A stretch of DNA of 64,000 nt from Bathymodiolus brooksi (GCA_963680875.1 OY804584.1:91076031-91140030); one strand, 5' to 3'. Positions 21,501-36,500 are shown, counted from the stretch's first letter. Notes: generated by a model from the letters alone, not told the origin. Numbers and translations: made by a program.

Positions 21501-24500
21501 TGTTTAATAATATACCATGCTAATTCATGTCATGCTTTGCTTGGGTTCCCATCATGAAGAAAATACAGTTGTTTTTAATTTAGAAAACGGGAAAAATGTT
21601 GACGAATGCAAAACTACTCATCGCTTTGAGCAGTGGGAAATCAAGCTAAGCCTGACATGAATTTACATGACATATTTTCGTGATGACAGAAATTAATTTC
21701 AGCTAAAAAACGAGAACAGAGAAAAGTTTTTATGAGAAGAAAAATAAAACTGCAGAAACTATCACTTTAAGGACTAGAGTAGATACATGTTTCTGTCAGA
21801 AATGGGGGGGAAGTCATGGTCATGATCGCATGGAAGTTGGATTTACAACTACCTGTGCAATCAGTGTCTATCACCACTAAAGTTGTGAGTTCGAACCCCA
21901 TTCATGGCAAGGTACAACATTATATGATAAAGTTTGTCAGTGACTTGCGACAGGTCGTTGATTTTCTCCGCGTACTCTGGTTTTCTCCATAAATAAAACT
22001 GACCGCCATGATATACCTGAAATATTGTTGAAAGTGGCATTAAACACCACAAACCTAAAACCTAAATCCATCAGAAATGACTTACAGTTTTAACACCAGC
22101 TGGGATACAAGTTTCTCCATTAGATTTCATCCTACAGTAAACCTGGACAGCATCAATGAAGCTTTCACCATTGGGATCAATATAATACCAATCTGTAAAA
22201 CAAATATGTTTTGTCTTAAACATTGCCACAATTAACAGTGAATCCTGTCTAAACCCAAAACCTCCTTGGGACCCAATTTTTGTGTTTGGAACAGACAGGT
22301 GTTTGGTAGATACAGGTTAAATTAACAAATATTTCCCTCATTGGGACTTTTATCTAAAGTTCATCTAGGTTGATGTATAAAATTTGTTCACGCCACGAAA
22401 TAGATGAAATACTGCTAAAGTTGGAGTTAAACACCAATCAATCTAAAGTTCAATTTATATAGGATTCCTGTTTATTCTGGGTTTAGATTAATAATCTTAG
22501 TATTACTTTATTTGTATTTTATATTTACATATAAAAACCAAGATGGCGCTATCATGGCTGTATATGTACAATGGTTGGATTTACACCACCCTATACAATC
22601 AGTGTACATCACTACATTAGTTGTGAGTTTGATTCCTACAAATGGCAAAAAGGACTTGATACAACGTTACATAATAAAGTTTGTTACTAAAATGTGGCAG
22701 GTTTGTGGTTTTCACCAGTGAGAAAGAAAGGATATGGATGTAAATGAACATCAGTCTATCCAACTTTACATTTATACTCAAATTAAAGTAAAGGAACAGT
22801 GTTTTTATTCCAATAAAATGACCACAACGAAATATTTTAGTAACTCATGATTCACGGCCCTCTCTTTCCCAAACTTGATAAACTTACCATCTTCAAAATC
22901 TGGATTCTGTTTTAGGAGTTCTTTACAGGTTAGACCTGGATTATATTTCTTGCCACTTGGTTTCTTGGTACGTTGGAGGGCTTCTTGGATTCTGGACAAG
23001 TCATCAAATACTATTGGTTTGCTTGGTTCATCACCATACTGTAAAAGTGAAGATGAATATTGTATTTTATTTCTATTTTGTTGGGATGATTCCGGTTAGA
23101 AAATAAAATAACTGAAAATCAATGAAAATAGCTGAAAATATCTACACCCTCTTTCAAAAGGTCCCTTTTTTAACTATTCTGACAGTGTCCTGCAATTTTC
23201 GGAATATTTTGTAAGAGGAAAATAGCTGAAATCAGTTAAATAACTAACAAAAACATCTCTTGACTGTGGTGAAAAGGCTTATATCATCAAAAGAACATTG
23301 ATATAGGGTCACATAAGACAGGTGGTTCCTTAATTACAGATTAAATAATATGAAAATGCACTGCGAAGGGAAATTAAAATTAACGTCCCATAATACAAGT
23401 TACTGCTTAATAGAGGTGGTCACTAAAGCAGGTTTGACAATTTTATTTAATTTGTATTTTGGTGGAAAGGCTTTCACCACCATCGTTAATTCAATGCTAT
23501 GGTTGATGACAAAAAAGGCTTAATATTGCAATGAAGGCTTAAATCAAACCATGTAGGCATAAAACTACAAAACTCTCAATCAGTCTTTACCCTTGATAGG
23601 TCAATTGCTTAAAACATGAAATAGAAGTATGAACATTAAATCCAAACACTGAGTTAATTCGTTGAATTCCAATTTTCCTGGCTTTTGTTAATAATCGGAC
23701 ATGAATTGCCTTCAAGATAATATTTTGAAAAAAGGTAGTTTTATATGAAATATATAGGGAAATATTGAATTGTCCATAGTCTGTACATGGTAGATCTATC
23801 AAATCTAAATATTATAAAAATATATATTCAAACCTCCTTATATATGTATTTATATATAGAAAAAGTGAGTGAGTGATTGTTGCTTAATGCCAACTCAGCA
23901 ATTTTTCAGCTATATTATGGCAAGAACAAGTTAATTTTCAATGAGATAATGATGAGGTCCGCTTTGTATTAAACCAACACGCTAAGTTGGATATTTATAG
24001 TGCTAGCTCACTGAAACAACAGTCCGCAGATAGACATGTCGCCCCACTCAGACACATTATCCTGATTCCCAGCCAATCAGTCTTTGCTCTTTCTCCTTAA
24101 TGCTGTGTACTTAGTGGAGAAGCAAGAAATACCAATTTTATAGTCTTTGGGTTGACCCGACAGGGGCTCCGAACCCACGATCTACCACACTCGAGTCGAA
24201 CATGCTTACCATTACACCACCGATGCGGTTACTTACATATAGAGGATCTGGTCCCTTGTTCTGCTGGTGCTGGTTCAGTCCTGGCCATACTGGTGCATAG
24301 CCCTAAAAATAAGAAGAATGCATAAATAAATGAATAGAACAAGTACAGTCAAACCTGTGTGACCTTATGTGACCTTCCAAAGGAGCATTGAAATAGGGTC
24401 ATTTAGGGTCACAGGTCGTCACTAAATACAGGTGTAATTGATATGAAATGCACTGTGAAGGGAAATTAAAATTAAGGTCACATACTACAAGTTATTGTTA

Positions 24501-27500
24501 AATAGAGGTGGTCACTAAAGTATGTTTGACAGTATATATATTTAGCTTATAGTAAATGTTGAGTTTTGTTAAAAAAAAAAATGACTGGACACTTTTTTGT
24601 CCCTGTTCCAAGTCAGGACCTGGATTTACAACATTATATTCTGTGGTCTCTTTTTATTTTGTGTTCAGTGAGTGAAAGTGAGAGTTGATCGTTCGATTTG
24701 TTGATATGTATAGAATTGTTGACCATCACTGTTTAAACTTTCATTTCATAACTAACATTAAAAATAGTTACCAAATAATACTTAATATTGCCTTTATCTA
24801 AGCATTTCTATCGATACCTTACAAGGTTAAGAGTGAATAAGTCATTGTTTTTTAACATCATATGAGCAATTTTTCAGCCATATCAAGACGATACACACTT
24901 AATTAGATTTTCGTAATTTTAGCTCACTGTAACAACTATCCATGGCTACATTGTCGCTCCACTCAGAAATGTTACAGATTCAGAGCCAACCAGTGTTTAC
25001 TCTTTCTCATTAATGCTGAGTTCTTAGTGGAGAAGCAACAAATACCAATTTAATAGTCTTTGGTTTAACCCTACCTGGGTTTGAATCCATGATCTACCTC
25101 ACATGCTAACCCTACCTGGGTTTGAATCCATGATCTACCTCACTCAAGGCTTACATGCTAATCATAATACCGCTGATGAGGAATCCATTTTGTCTGATAA
25201 ATGTTATATTTTGTTAATCTTCGGATGATGGCCTACTCGAGAGATAATTAACCATCGGTAATGTTATTTTATAAATACTGTCATCAATATGCCAGTTACA
25301 ACAAATTAAAATATAAAATAGTGACACAAAGATACACAGTATTTTTAAAAAGATTTACAGGTTAATAGTTCAAGGTTCAAGGTTCAAAGGGAACTTACTG
25401 GTGGTCCAGGGGGTCCGGAAGGTCCTTGAGGTCCTACTGGGCCCTAAAATAGTAAACAAAGGTCCAGTAATAATAAAACAATTGAAGTACAAATTAATAT
25501 TAAATTGAGTTTTCCTAACAACATGTAGCACAGCTAGGTAAACATATATTTGTAACAGTAAAACCAAAATATACGTCAGTGAAGCTTAAAATACAATTAA
25601 GTTATCTCCATTCTAAAGCTTTGCAAAGACAAATTTTTGATTGCACTATATAATTGGTCTAAAACTGAAATAGACTTCTAAAATTGACATATTTACCACA
25701 AATATATCACGTCATGTGTTCGCGTTCAGAGTACAACATAAACATTAGGCGTTTTTTCCCGCCATCTTTAATGCTTCAAAAGTAAACAAATTCTCGTTAC
25801 AACTAGATCTTGTGGGAAGTGATGTTCTTATTTTCTATTATATTATATTCATCAACAGGTTGAATTTCAAGAATTCAATATGGCAGCACATTCAAAAGTT
25901 GACACCTTAGTTACGATATGTAGATTGCAAAATTTACACAAATCTTTAGCCAATCAATATTCCCTGATACACAAAAATTGCATTAGAATTTAAATAAACA
26001 GTAAGAATCATACTTACAGTCAAACCATCATCTCCCTGTGGTCCTCTACTTCCCTAAAAATGACAATATACATTTATAAATCTATGTATGATTGATTGTT
26101 GTTTAATGCCATTTAACAATTTCCAGCCATATCATGGTGAGAACAAGTTAATTTTCAATGAAATGATGATGAGGTCCACTTTAAACTAGACCAACATGCT
26201 TGGTTGCATTTTTATAGTGATAGCTTACTGAAACAACAGTCTGCAGATAGACATCTCGTCCCACTCGGACACATTATCCTGATTCCGAGCCAACCAGTTT
26301 TTGCTCTTTCTCCTTAATGCTGCGTGCTTAGCAGAGAAGCAACTAATACCAAATTTATAGTCTTTAGTTTGATCCGAGTGGGGCTCGAAACCAGGATCTA
26401 CCGCACTCGAGGAGAGCACGCTAACCATAACATCACCACTGCTGCTATATTTATGCTTTGTATACATTTCTATTCATAAAATAATATTATATTGCTATAG
26501 AAATGATAGAATATCTAAAATGTGTACAACACTACAAAAAAGAAAATTATAAAAAAAATGTGCAATGTAAACACTTAAAATCAATAGATATCTAGCATAA
26601 CATTGGAATTTATTTCTGGGGTAAAATCTTTTGTTTTTATTGAAAAAATATGAATTTTGAGAATTGTTGGAAATATACAGAAAAAATTAATAAAGATATC
26701 TTCTATGCATATTAGTTTAATGTTCCAGATTTTCTTTCATCCATACTGTATGTACAAAAAAAATGTTGTGATCCACCTAGAAATACTTACTGGTCCTCCT
26801 GGAGGTCCTGGTGGCCCTGGCTCTCCATCTCTTCCTGGGGTTCCTCGGGAACCAGTACCTCCCTGTTGAGGAAAAAAAATTAATCACAATAAAACATAAA
26901 TTAAAACATCCTTTGAAGAAAAAAATATAAATTAAATACTCATTTTAGAAAACGAATATTTTATAAATAAAATATTTTTTTCAATGGGAAAGTACTTTTA
27001 AAAAGGAAACAAAGAAAATCTAAATCTATTAAATATGACTTTTGACTTTCAATTTAAGCTGAGTCTTTGGTAAAATAAAATCGAAATGTTCAGAAAAAAA
27101 AGTTGGTATTAAGCCTGGTTATAATTTACTGAAAAATCTATTAGTGGTATAAATTTAAGTAACAAGTGTTGAATTTTGCAGAAAATAACAAACAAATTCA
27201 AAAATGCTACAACATTACATAATAAACTCCAAAAACTACTTACAGCGGGTCCTTGGGGTCCGGGTGGTCCACTCAAACCTTTCTCTCCTCCTGGTCCCTA
27301 AAATTACAAGAAATAGTGTAAAATTATTATTAATCGTGGGGTTCTAATTTTCGCTAATTTCGTAGTTCACTTAAACCACGAAAATAGAAGTCTGACAAAA
27401 TACAATTTTCCCATTGATTGTTGCCTGTCATGTTTGAAACCACAAATTCAAGAACCCATAGATCGATGCATTTTGTAGAAACCACGAAAATTGGTGCCAA

Positions 27501-30500
27501 CGAAAAATAGTACTCTCACAGTAGTGTAATATGGAAATTGATCACAACAGCTTAAGGGGATACCATACACTACAGGGAGATAACTCTTTAAAATCAGTTG
27601 AACATTTTGATCATATGATGTTTGTATGCAGATTTCAAGCATCTCAGTGATCAAAACCACTATGCTATGTGGCTAGTGAATTTATAGCTCTGAGTCTGTT
27701 GGTTGGAATTTGTTCAAATTTTGATATTTATTACAGTGGATATATTCAAACACACTGCCAAAAAAATAAGAATATTAAATGAGCAGATCAAATTTTACCT
27801 GAAGTGTATGGTACCACCATAAATACATCATATCAGCAAGATGATTGTTGATTCATAAATCTGATGAAGGCATGGGGAGGTGAGATTCTTATATGAACAT
27901 GTTTACAATGCACAAGGTTAGAAAAATGGTGCTAAAAAAACCCTAACCAGAGGCCACTTGTCTTATAAGGTCACATTTTTTATGCCCAATTGGTGGTCTT
28001 ATAAGTGGAAGACTAATTTAGTATAATGGCACTCAAAATGGAAGGGGCTGTCGTGGTCGTGAATGTATGGTAATTGGATTAACAACTACCTATGCAATCA
28101 GTGCCTTTCACCACTAAAGGTGTGAGTTCGAATCCCACTCATGGCGAGGTGTACTCAATACAACATTATGTGATAAAGTTTGTCAATGACATAAAACAGG
28201 TCAATTTGTTTTAAACATATTTTTTCATTAACAACTGTATATGAATGGGATTGAGCAACAGGCTATGCCTATACAAGCTCTCTCTTTTTTACATGTACAA
28301 GGCATACATTCAGTAATAAGTGTTAATTAATATAAGATAAAGCAAGTCGGTGGTTTATTCCAGGTACTCCAGTTTCCTCCATCAATAAAACTGACCACGA
28401 TATAACTGAAATATTGTTGAAAGTGGCATTAAACACCATAACCTAAATGTTTAAAATCGACTCAATTTACCATATAATTTATAATACACACTGAACCATA
28501 AATACTATAAACTATATTTCCTTGACTTCAATAGAACTTGAAAAAAATTACATTTGTTAAAATCTTCACCCCTGAATAAACCCAGATTTATTGTCAAAAA
28601 AGGTAGTGCTTGTATACACCATGAAATATGATAATTACATCATTTGAACAATGGAGAAAAACTGCTCATAGCCATTGGCTGTCGGCAATCCTTAATAAAT
28701 AAATAAAGAATTAAATTAATGAAATATCTTTAAGATGTTACCATGGAGATAAAATATTTTGGTCACGATAAAATGTATGATTGAAGTATCTTAAGAATAA
28801 ACAAGTTGGAAAATATTGATATAAATTGATACCCTATCCTTACAAATATATAATTAGAATATTCTCAAACTTACCTGAGGTCCTGGCATACCTTGACCTC
28901 CAGGCATACCTGGCCAACCTTTGTCTCCCTAAAATTAAACAAAAATTTATTATAAAAATATAACATTTTATTCTTAAAAATCTGTTACAAACACAATGGA
29001 ATCTATAAACACCAAACAGTAGTTGAGGATGTGATCGTTCAGCAGTGGGGTTTACATCTACCTATAAATTCAGTGCCCGTCATCACTCAAGTTGTGAGTT
29101 TGATTCCAGGAATGGCAAGCTCTTCTTTATGTCATAAAGTTTGTTCGTAGCTTGGAATAAGCTGTTGATTTTCTTTGCGGATGCAATCGTTCAGCAGTGG
29201 GGTTTACATCTACCTATAAATTCAGTGCCCGTCATCACTCAAGTTGTGAATCTGCTTCCCAGAAATGGCAAGCTCTTCTTTATGTCATAAAGTTTGTTCA
29301 TAGCTTGGAATAAGCTGTTGGTTTTGTACAGGTACTGAAGTTTCCTCAACCAACTAGTATTACTGTGAGCACCGCTCACTAAGATATACCACCCGCTCCC
29401 CACATCTGTCCAACCTATTTCCATAACCAAAACATTACTGATTGTTCCGACCAAAAATGAAAGGGACCCTACTCTCTTCACCGGTAAGCTGCCGATAAAA
29501 TTTCAAAACATTCTGAGAAACACTACTCAAGTTATCATACGACATAGGGTAAAAATCCTATTTTCCGTCATATCAAGTCCAATAACTTTGGAATGGCAAA
29601 AGTGAAAATCGTCAAAAATGAAAGGGATCCTCCTCTCTTCAGCAGTAAACTGCTGATAAAATTTGAAAAGATTCTAAGAAACACAACTCAAGTTATCGTA
29701 CGACATAGGATTTGTCTACAGACGGACGGACATGGTGAAACCAGTATACCCCCCTACAACTTCGTTGCGGGGGGTATAATAATACATGTAATTGGTCACC
29801 ACGATACAACTGACATAATGTAAAAAGTGGATTTTAACACTCATAACCAAACTATTGTTGCCATTTTTTGTCTAAAAACCTCCACTGATATTTAGAGTTC
29901 CCCACACTCCCTTTTTGAAGTCTTTGATATCTTAGTATCACTAGCATAATATTGTCATAGAAGTTTATTCTGGTAACAATATAAATATACTACATTAAAA
30001 AGGGGGAATATTGACATCTTGTGTTGTGGGACCCTCCCAAAAATATGTGAAGATTACCCCTAATGATAAAATTCTTACCTTAGATCCAGTGCGTCCGTTC
30101 TCTCCTCTGTCCCCAGACTGTCCTTGTACTCCCTATCAAATATAAACATCAATACTGAATTAAAATTGCTTTTTCACAATGTTTTGTAGATATGTGGAAA
30201 TTTTAGGAAAAAAAATTTTTTTTTTTTTAAAAAATATATATCTACATGTACATAAATGCAATATTAAAAAAATACACATTAAAAAGTGCTTAGTCAAGAA
30301 TTTCTGAAAAAATAAAAGAATACTTATGCTGAACAAGTATTATATTTGACTGTAAGAAAAGCTTGAAGATACCAAAGGGACAATCAGAATCCGTATATCG
30401 AAGAAGAACAGACAACACAATGGCCAAAAGAAAAAGTACAAAAGGACAAACAACGATCTACAAAACATACACATAAAACTAAAGATCGAGTAACACGATC

Positions 30501-33500
30501 CCCACTAAGGGAGACTAAATGAAATATTCTAAATAGCCACTTATACCCAAATATTTCTCATTTGTACTTCAGTGTTTCTAGATTGAAATAATAATTCAAA
30601 CTATGATAAACGAATTCTGCACATGACGAGGTGTACTTGATACAACTTTATGTGATAAAGTTTGTCAGTGACTTGCGACAGGTTGGTGGTTTTCTCCGTG
30701 TACTCTGATTTCCTCCATCAATAAAACTGACCACCACGATATTACTGAAATATTGTTGAAAGTGGCGTTAAACATCATAACCTTAATTCCTAACCCTCAA
30801 ACTATGACATATTTATCAGAGTCATAATTTTCTGCCATAGCATAAAAATATATACATCGGAACATTTTCTGTCAAAATCTGAGATTTGATATTACCTGTA
30901 CCAGCCATTTAATAAAAACGTAGATGTCAAAATTAGAGTGTGTGGCACGTTTCTGGAATAACCATCATCAGGTACTCTCAAAATCGAATGATTATTAAAA
31001 GCCAAATAACTTTTGGGAGCAATAAAACCAAAGGGCCTTAACAGGACAGCCAAAATCGTCTAAGGTCACTTATGCCCGAGGGAAAAGAATCTTAGGTTTT
31101 TTTTAATAATTTAGGAACTGTAAATTTCATTTTTCTTCATTACAAGGATTTACTTATCATAGTACAATGAGGTTATCAATGAATTTAATTACAAACAGAC
31201 AGTTTTAATCTAACAATTTGACTTTTTCAAAATATTTTGAGAACCTGATCTCAATACTATCCTGTATGATAATTCAACCACATATTATAATATAAGGGGC
31301 ATCATGGCCGTGATCGTATGGTAGTTGGATTTATAACTACCTATGCAATCAGTGCCTATCACCACTAATGATTGGTGCGGGGTGTACAGCATTGTGTGAT
31401 AAAGTTTTTCAGTGACTTGCGACAGGTTGGTGGTTTTCTCCGGGTACTCCAGTTTCCTCCACTAATAAAACTGACTGTTGAAAGTGGCATTAAACACCAT
31501 AAACCCCAAACCCCTTCAAATAGCCCCTACAATATTCTACAATCATTTTACTAAGACTTACCGGTGGTCCTTGTTGTCCAGGGATACCAGGTGCTCCACC
31601 TTCTCCTGCTGTTCCCTAAAATATTCCCCAAAAAAAAACACGGTCAAATAATTTGTTTTTAATTTAGTAAGAAAGGATATTGATGTAAATGAACAGAAGA
31701 GACTATCCAACCTTACACTTAGACTCAAATTAAGGTAAAGGAACAGCTTGTAGTAAGAAAGGATATTGATGTAAATGAACATGAGAGACTATCTAACATT
31801 ACACTTGGACACAAATTAAGGTAAAGGAACAGCTTGTAGTAAGAAAGGATATTGATGTAAATGAACATGAGAGACTATCTAACATTACACTTAGACACAA
31901 ATTAAAGTAAAGGAACAGCTTGTAGTAAGAAAGGATATGGATATAAATGAACATGAGAGACTATCCAACATTACACGTGGACACAAATTAAAGTAGAGGA
32001 ACAGCTTGTAGTAAGAAAGGATATGGATGTAAATGAACATGAGAGACTATCTAACATTAGACTTAGACACAAATTAAAGTAAAGGAACAGCTTGTAGTAA
32101 GAAAGGATATTGATGTAAATGAACATGAGAGACTATCCAACATTACACGTGGACACAAATTAAAGTAGAGGAACAGCTTGTAGTAAGAAATGATATGGAT
32201 GTAAATGAACATGAGAGACTATCTAACATTACACTTAGACATAAATTAAAGTAAAGGAACAGCTTGTAGTAAGAAATGATATGGATGTAATTGAATGTGA
32301 GAGAGACTATCTAACATTACACTTAGACACAAATTAAAGTAAAGGAACAGCTTGTAGTAAGAAAGGATATGGATGTAAATGAACATGAGAGACTATCTAA
32401 CATTACACTTAGACACAAATTAAAGTAAAGGAACAGCTTGTAGTAAGAAAGGATATTGATGTAAATGAACATGAGAGACTATCTAACATTACACTTAGAC
32501 ATAAATTAAAGTAAAGGAACAGCTTGTAGTAAGAAAGGATATGGATGTAAATGAACATGAGAGACTATCTAACATTACACTTAGACACAAATTAAAGTAA
32601 AGGAACAGCTTGTAGTAAGAAAGGATATTGATGTAAATGAACATGAGAGACTATCTAACATTACACTTAGACACAAATTAAAGTAAAGGAACAGCTTGTA
32701 GTAAGAAAGGATATGGATGTAAATGAACATGAGAGACTATCTAACATTACACTTAAGACATAAATTAAAGTAAAGGAACAGCTTGTAGTAAGAAAGGATA
32801 TGGATATAAATGAACATGAGAGACTATCTAACATTACACTTAGACACAAATTAAAGTAAAGGAACAGCTTGTAGTAAGAAAGGATATGGATGTAAATGAA
32901 CATGAGAGACTATCTAACATTACACTTAAGACATAAATTAAAGTAAAGGAACAGCTTGTAGTAAGAAAGGATATGGATATAAATGAACATGAGAGACTAT
33001 CTAACATTACACTTAGACACAAATTAAAGTAAAGGAACAGCTTGTAGTAAGAAAGGATATTGATGTAAATGAACATGAGAGACTATCTAACATTACACTT
33101 AGACATAAATTAAAGTAAAGGAACAGCTTGTAGTAAGAAAGGATATGGATGTAAATGAACATGAGAGACTATCTAACATTACACTTAGACATAAATTAAA
33201 GTAAAGGAACAGCTTGTAGTAAGAAAGGATATGGATGTAAATGAACATGAGAGACTATCTAACATTACACTTAGACACAAATTAAAGTAAAGGAACAGCT
33301 TGTAGTAAGAAAGGATATGGATGTAAATGAACATGAGAGACTATCTAACATTACACTTAGACATAAATTAAAGTAAAGGAACAGCTTGTAGTAAGAAAGG
33401 ATATGGATGTAAATGAACATGAGAGACTATCTAACATTACACTTAGACACAAATTAAAGTAAAGGAACAGCTTGTAGTAAGAAAGGATATTGATGTAAAT

Positions 33501-36500
33501 GAACATGAGAGACTATCTAACATTACACTTAGACATAAATTAAAGTAAAGGAACAGCTTGTAGTAAGAAAGGATATGGATATAAATGAACATGAGAGACT
33601 ATCTAACATTACACTTAGACATAAATTAAAGTAAAGGAACAGCTTGTAGTAAGAAAGGATATGGATATCAAAGAACATGAGAGACTATCTAACATTACAC
33701 TTAGACATAAATTAAAGTAAAGGAACAGCTTGTAGTAAGAAAGGATATGGATATAAATGAACATGAGAGACTATCTAACATTACACTTAGACATAAATTA
33801 AAGTAAAGGAACAGCTTGTAGTAAGAAAGGATATGGATATAAATGAACATGAGAGACTATCTAACATTACACTTAGACATAAATTAAAGTAAAGGAACAG
33901 CTTGTAGTAAGAAAGGATGTGGATATAAATGAACATGAGAGACTATCTAACATTAGACTTAGACATAAATTAAAGTAAAGGAACAGCTTGTAGTAAGAAA
34001 GGATATGGATATAAATGAACATGAGAGACTATCTAACATTACACTTAGACATAAATTAAAGTAAAGGAACAGCTTGTAGTAAGAAAGGATATGGATATAA
34101 ATGAACATGAGAGACTATCTAACATTACACTTAGACATAAATTAAAGTAAAGGAACAGCTTGTAGTAAGAAAGGATATGGATATAAATGAACATGAGAGA
34201 CTATCTAACATTACACTTAGACACAAATTAAAGTAAAGGAACAGCTTGTAGTAAGAAAGGATATGGATATAAATGAACATGAGAGACTATCTAACATTAC
34301 ACTTAGACATAAATTAAAGTAAAGGAACAGCTTGTAGTAAGAAAGGATATGGATATAAATGAACATGAGAGACTATCTAACATTAGACTTAGACATAAAT
34401 TAAAGTAAAGGAACAGCTTGTAGTAAGAAAGGATATGGATATAAATGAACATGAGAGACTATCTAACATTACACTTAGACATAAATTAAAGTAAAGGAAC
34501 AGCTTGTAGTAAGAAAGGATATGGATATAAATGAACATGAGAGACTATCTAACATTAGACTTAGACATAAATTAAAGTAAAGGAACAGCTTGTAGTAAGA
34601 AAGGATATGGATATAAATGAACATGAGAGACTATCTAACATTACACTTAGACATAAATTAAAGTAAAGGAACAGCTTGTAGTAAGAAAGGATATGGATAT
34701 AAATGAACATGAGAGACTATCTAACATTAGACTTAGACACAAATTAAAGTAAAGGAACAGCTTGTAGTAAGAAAGGATATGGATGTAAATGAACATGAGA
34801 GACTATCTAACATTACACTTAGACATAAATTAAAGTAAAGGAACAGCTTGTAGTAAGAAAGGATATAGATGTAAATGAACATGAGAGACTATCTAACATT
34901 ACACTTAGACATAAATTAAAGTAAAGGAACAGCTTGTAGTAAGAAAGGATATAGATGTAAATGAACATGAGAGACTATCTAACATTACACTTAGACATAA
35001 ATTAAAGTAAAGGAACAGCTTGTAGTAAGAAATGATATGGATGTAAATGAACATGAGATACTATCTAACATTACACTTAGACATAAATTAAAGTAAAGGA
35101 ACAGCTTGTAGTAAGAAATGATATGGATGTAAATGAACATGAGATACTATCTAACATTACACTTAGACATAAATTAAAGTAAAGGAACAGCTTGTAGTAA
35201 GAAATGATATGGATGTAAATGAACATGAGATACTATCTAACATTACACTTAGACATAAATTAAAGTAAAGGAACAGCTTGTAGTAAGAAATGATATGGAT
35301 GTAAATGAACATGAGAGACTATCTAACATTACACTTAGACATAAATTAAAGTAAAGGAACAGCTTGTAGTAAGAAAGGATATAGATGTAAATGAACATGA
35401 GAGACTATCTAACATTACACTTAGACATAAATTAAAGTAAAGGAACAGCTTGTAGTAAGAAAGGATATAGATGTAAATGAACATGAGAGACTATCTAACA
35501 TTACACTTAGACATAAATTAAAGTAAAGGAACAGCTTGTAGTAAGAAAGGATATGGATATAAATGAACATGAGAGACTATCTAACATTACACTTAGACAT
35601 AAATTAAAGTAAAGGAACAGTTTGTAGTAAGAAAGGATATGGATGTAAATGAACATGAGAGACTATCTAACATTATTTTTATTACTGTTCTACAATTTAT
35701 TAAAAACAGTACTACTTTCAAATTGAAAATGAAGTCTATATTCTGTATTTATTTAATAATAATTGTTTTATTCATGCTGATACGACACCAAGCAAATTTT
35801 CAGCTATATCTATACCAATATATACAAATGACCCTAACACGTTATAAGTCAAAAAAACATTTTTTTCATTTTTTTGGGTCAATTTATAGTACAGAAAAAA
35901 AATTAATTATCTCAAAAAATTATATCATAATCTCCTCATAAAAATTAGTTTTGAAAAATAAGATACTTTGACAATAAAATTTTAAATTTCAACCAATAAT
36001 GAAATATTGTTTAAACATATTTTGACATACCCTCTCTCCACGTTCTCCTTGTTGTCCATCAGATCCCAAAGGTCCATTTGGTCCCTAAAATTGTACATGA
36101 AAACGAGAATTTAAGTCAAAATAATAAAAAAAATTTTTATCAAAGATGACAATATATAAATACATTTCTAGAGAGAAAAAAAGCTAAAAGAAATTGAATT
36201 GTGTAAATTTTTATTTTTTTTTTATATTTTTTTTTCAATATAACATAATACTTTATTTTTGGACTCACCTGTTAACAAAACACCTTAGAGACGCTCAGGT
36301 AAGCAAAATATAATCTAACGTTCCCTGTTTTACAATCGATCTCTTACCCAGGTTTAGTAAAAGATTAATTAAGAGTCCACATGTTCCCATTACAAAAATA
36401 CAATCAAACCTGTCTATAGCAACCATTGAAATGTACAACTAAATTTATCAATTTTAAAACCAACATGTAAGTCAATCTAAATTTTGATTCTTAAACATAC

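Noticed and set aside
32667..33076. Short - strand frames repeated in the 86-bp array
   Set aside because: 86 is not a multiple of three, so frames close within a few units; identical frames in successive units are artefacts.
31661..35680. CRISPR-like direct repeats
   Set aside because: The units are contiguous with no unique spacers, in an intron of an animal gene.
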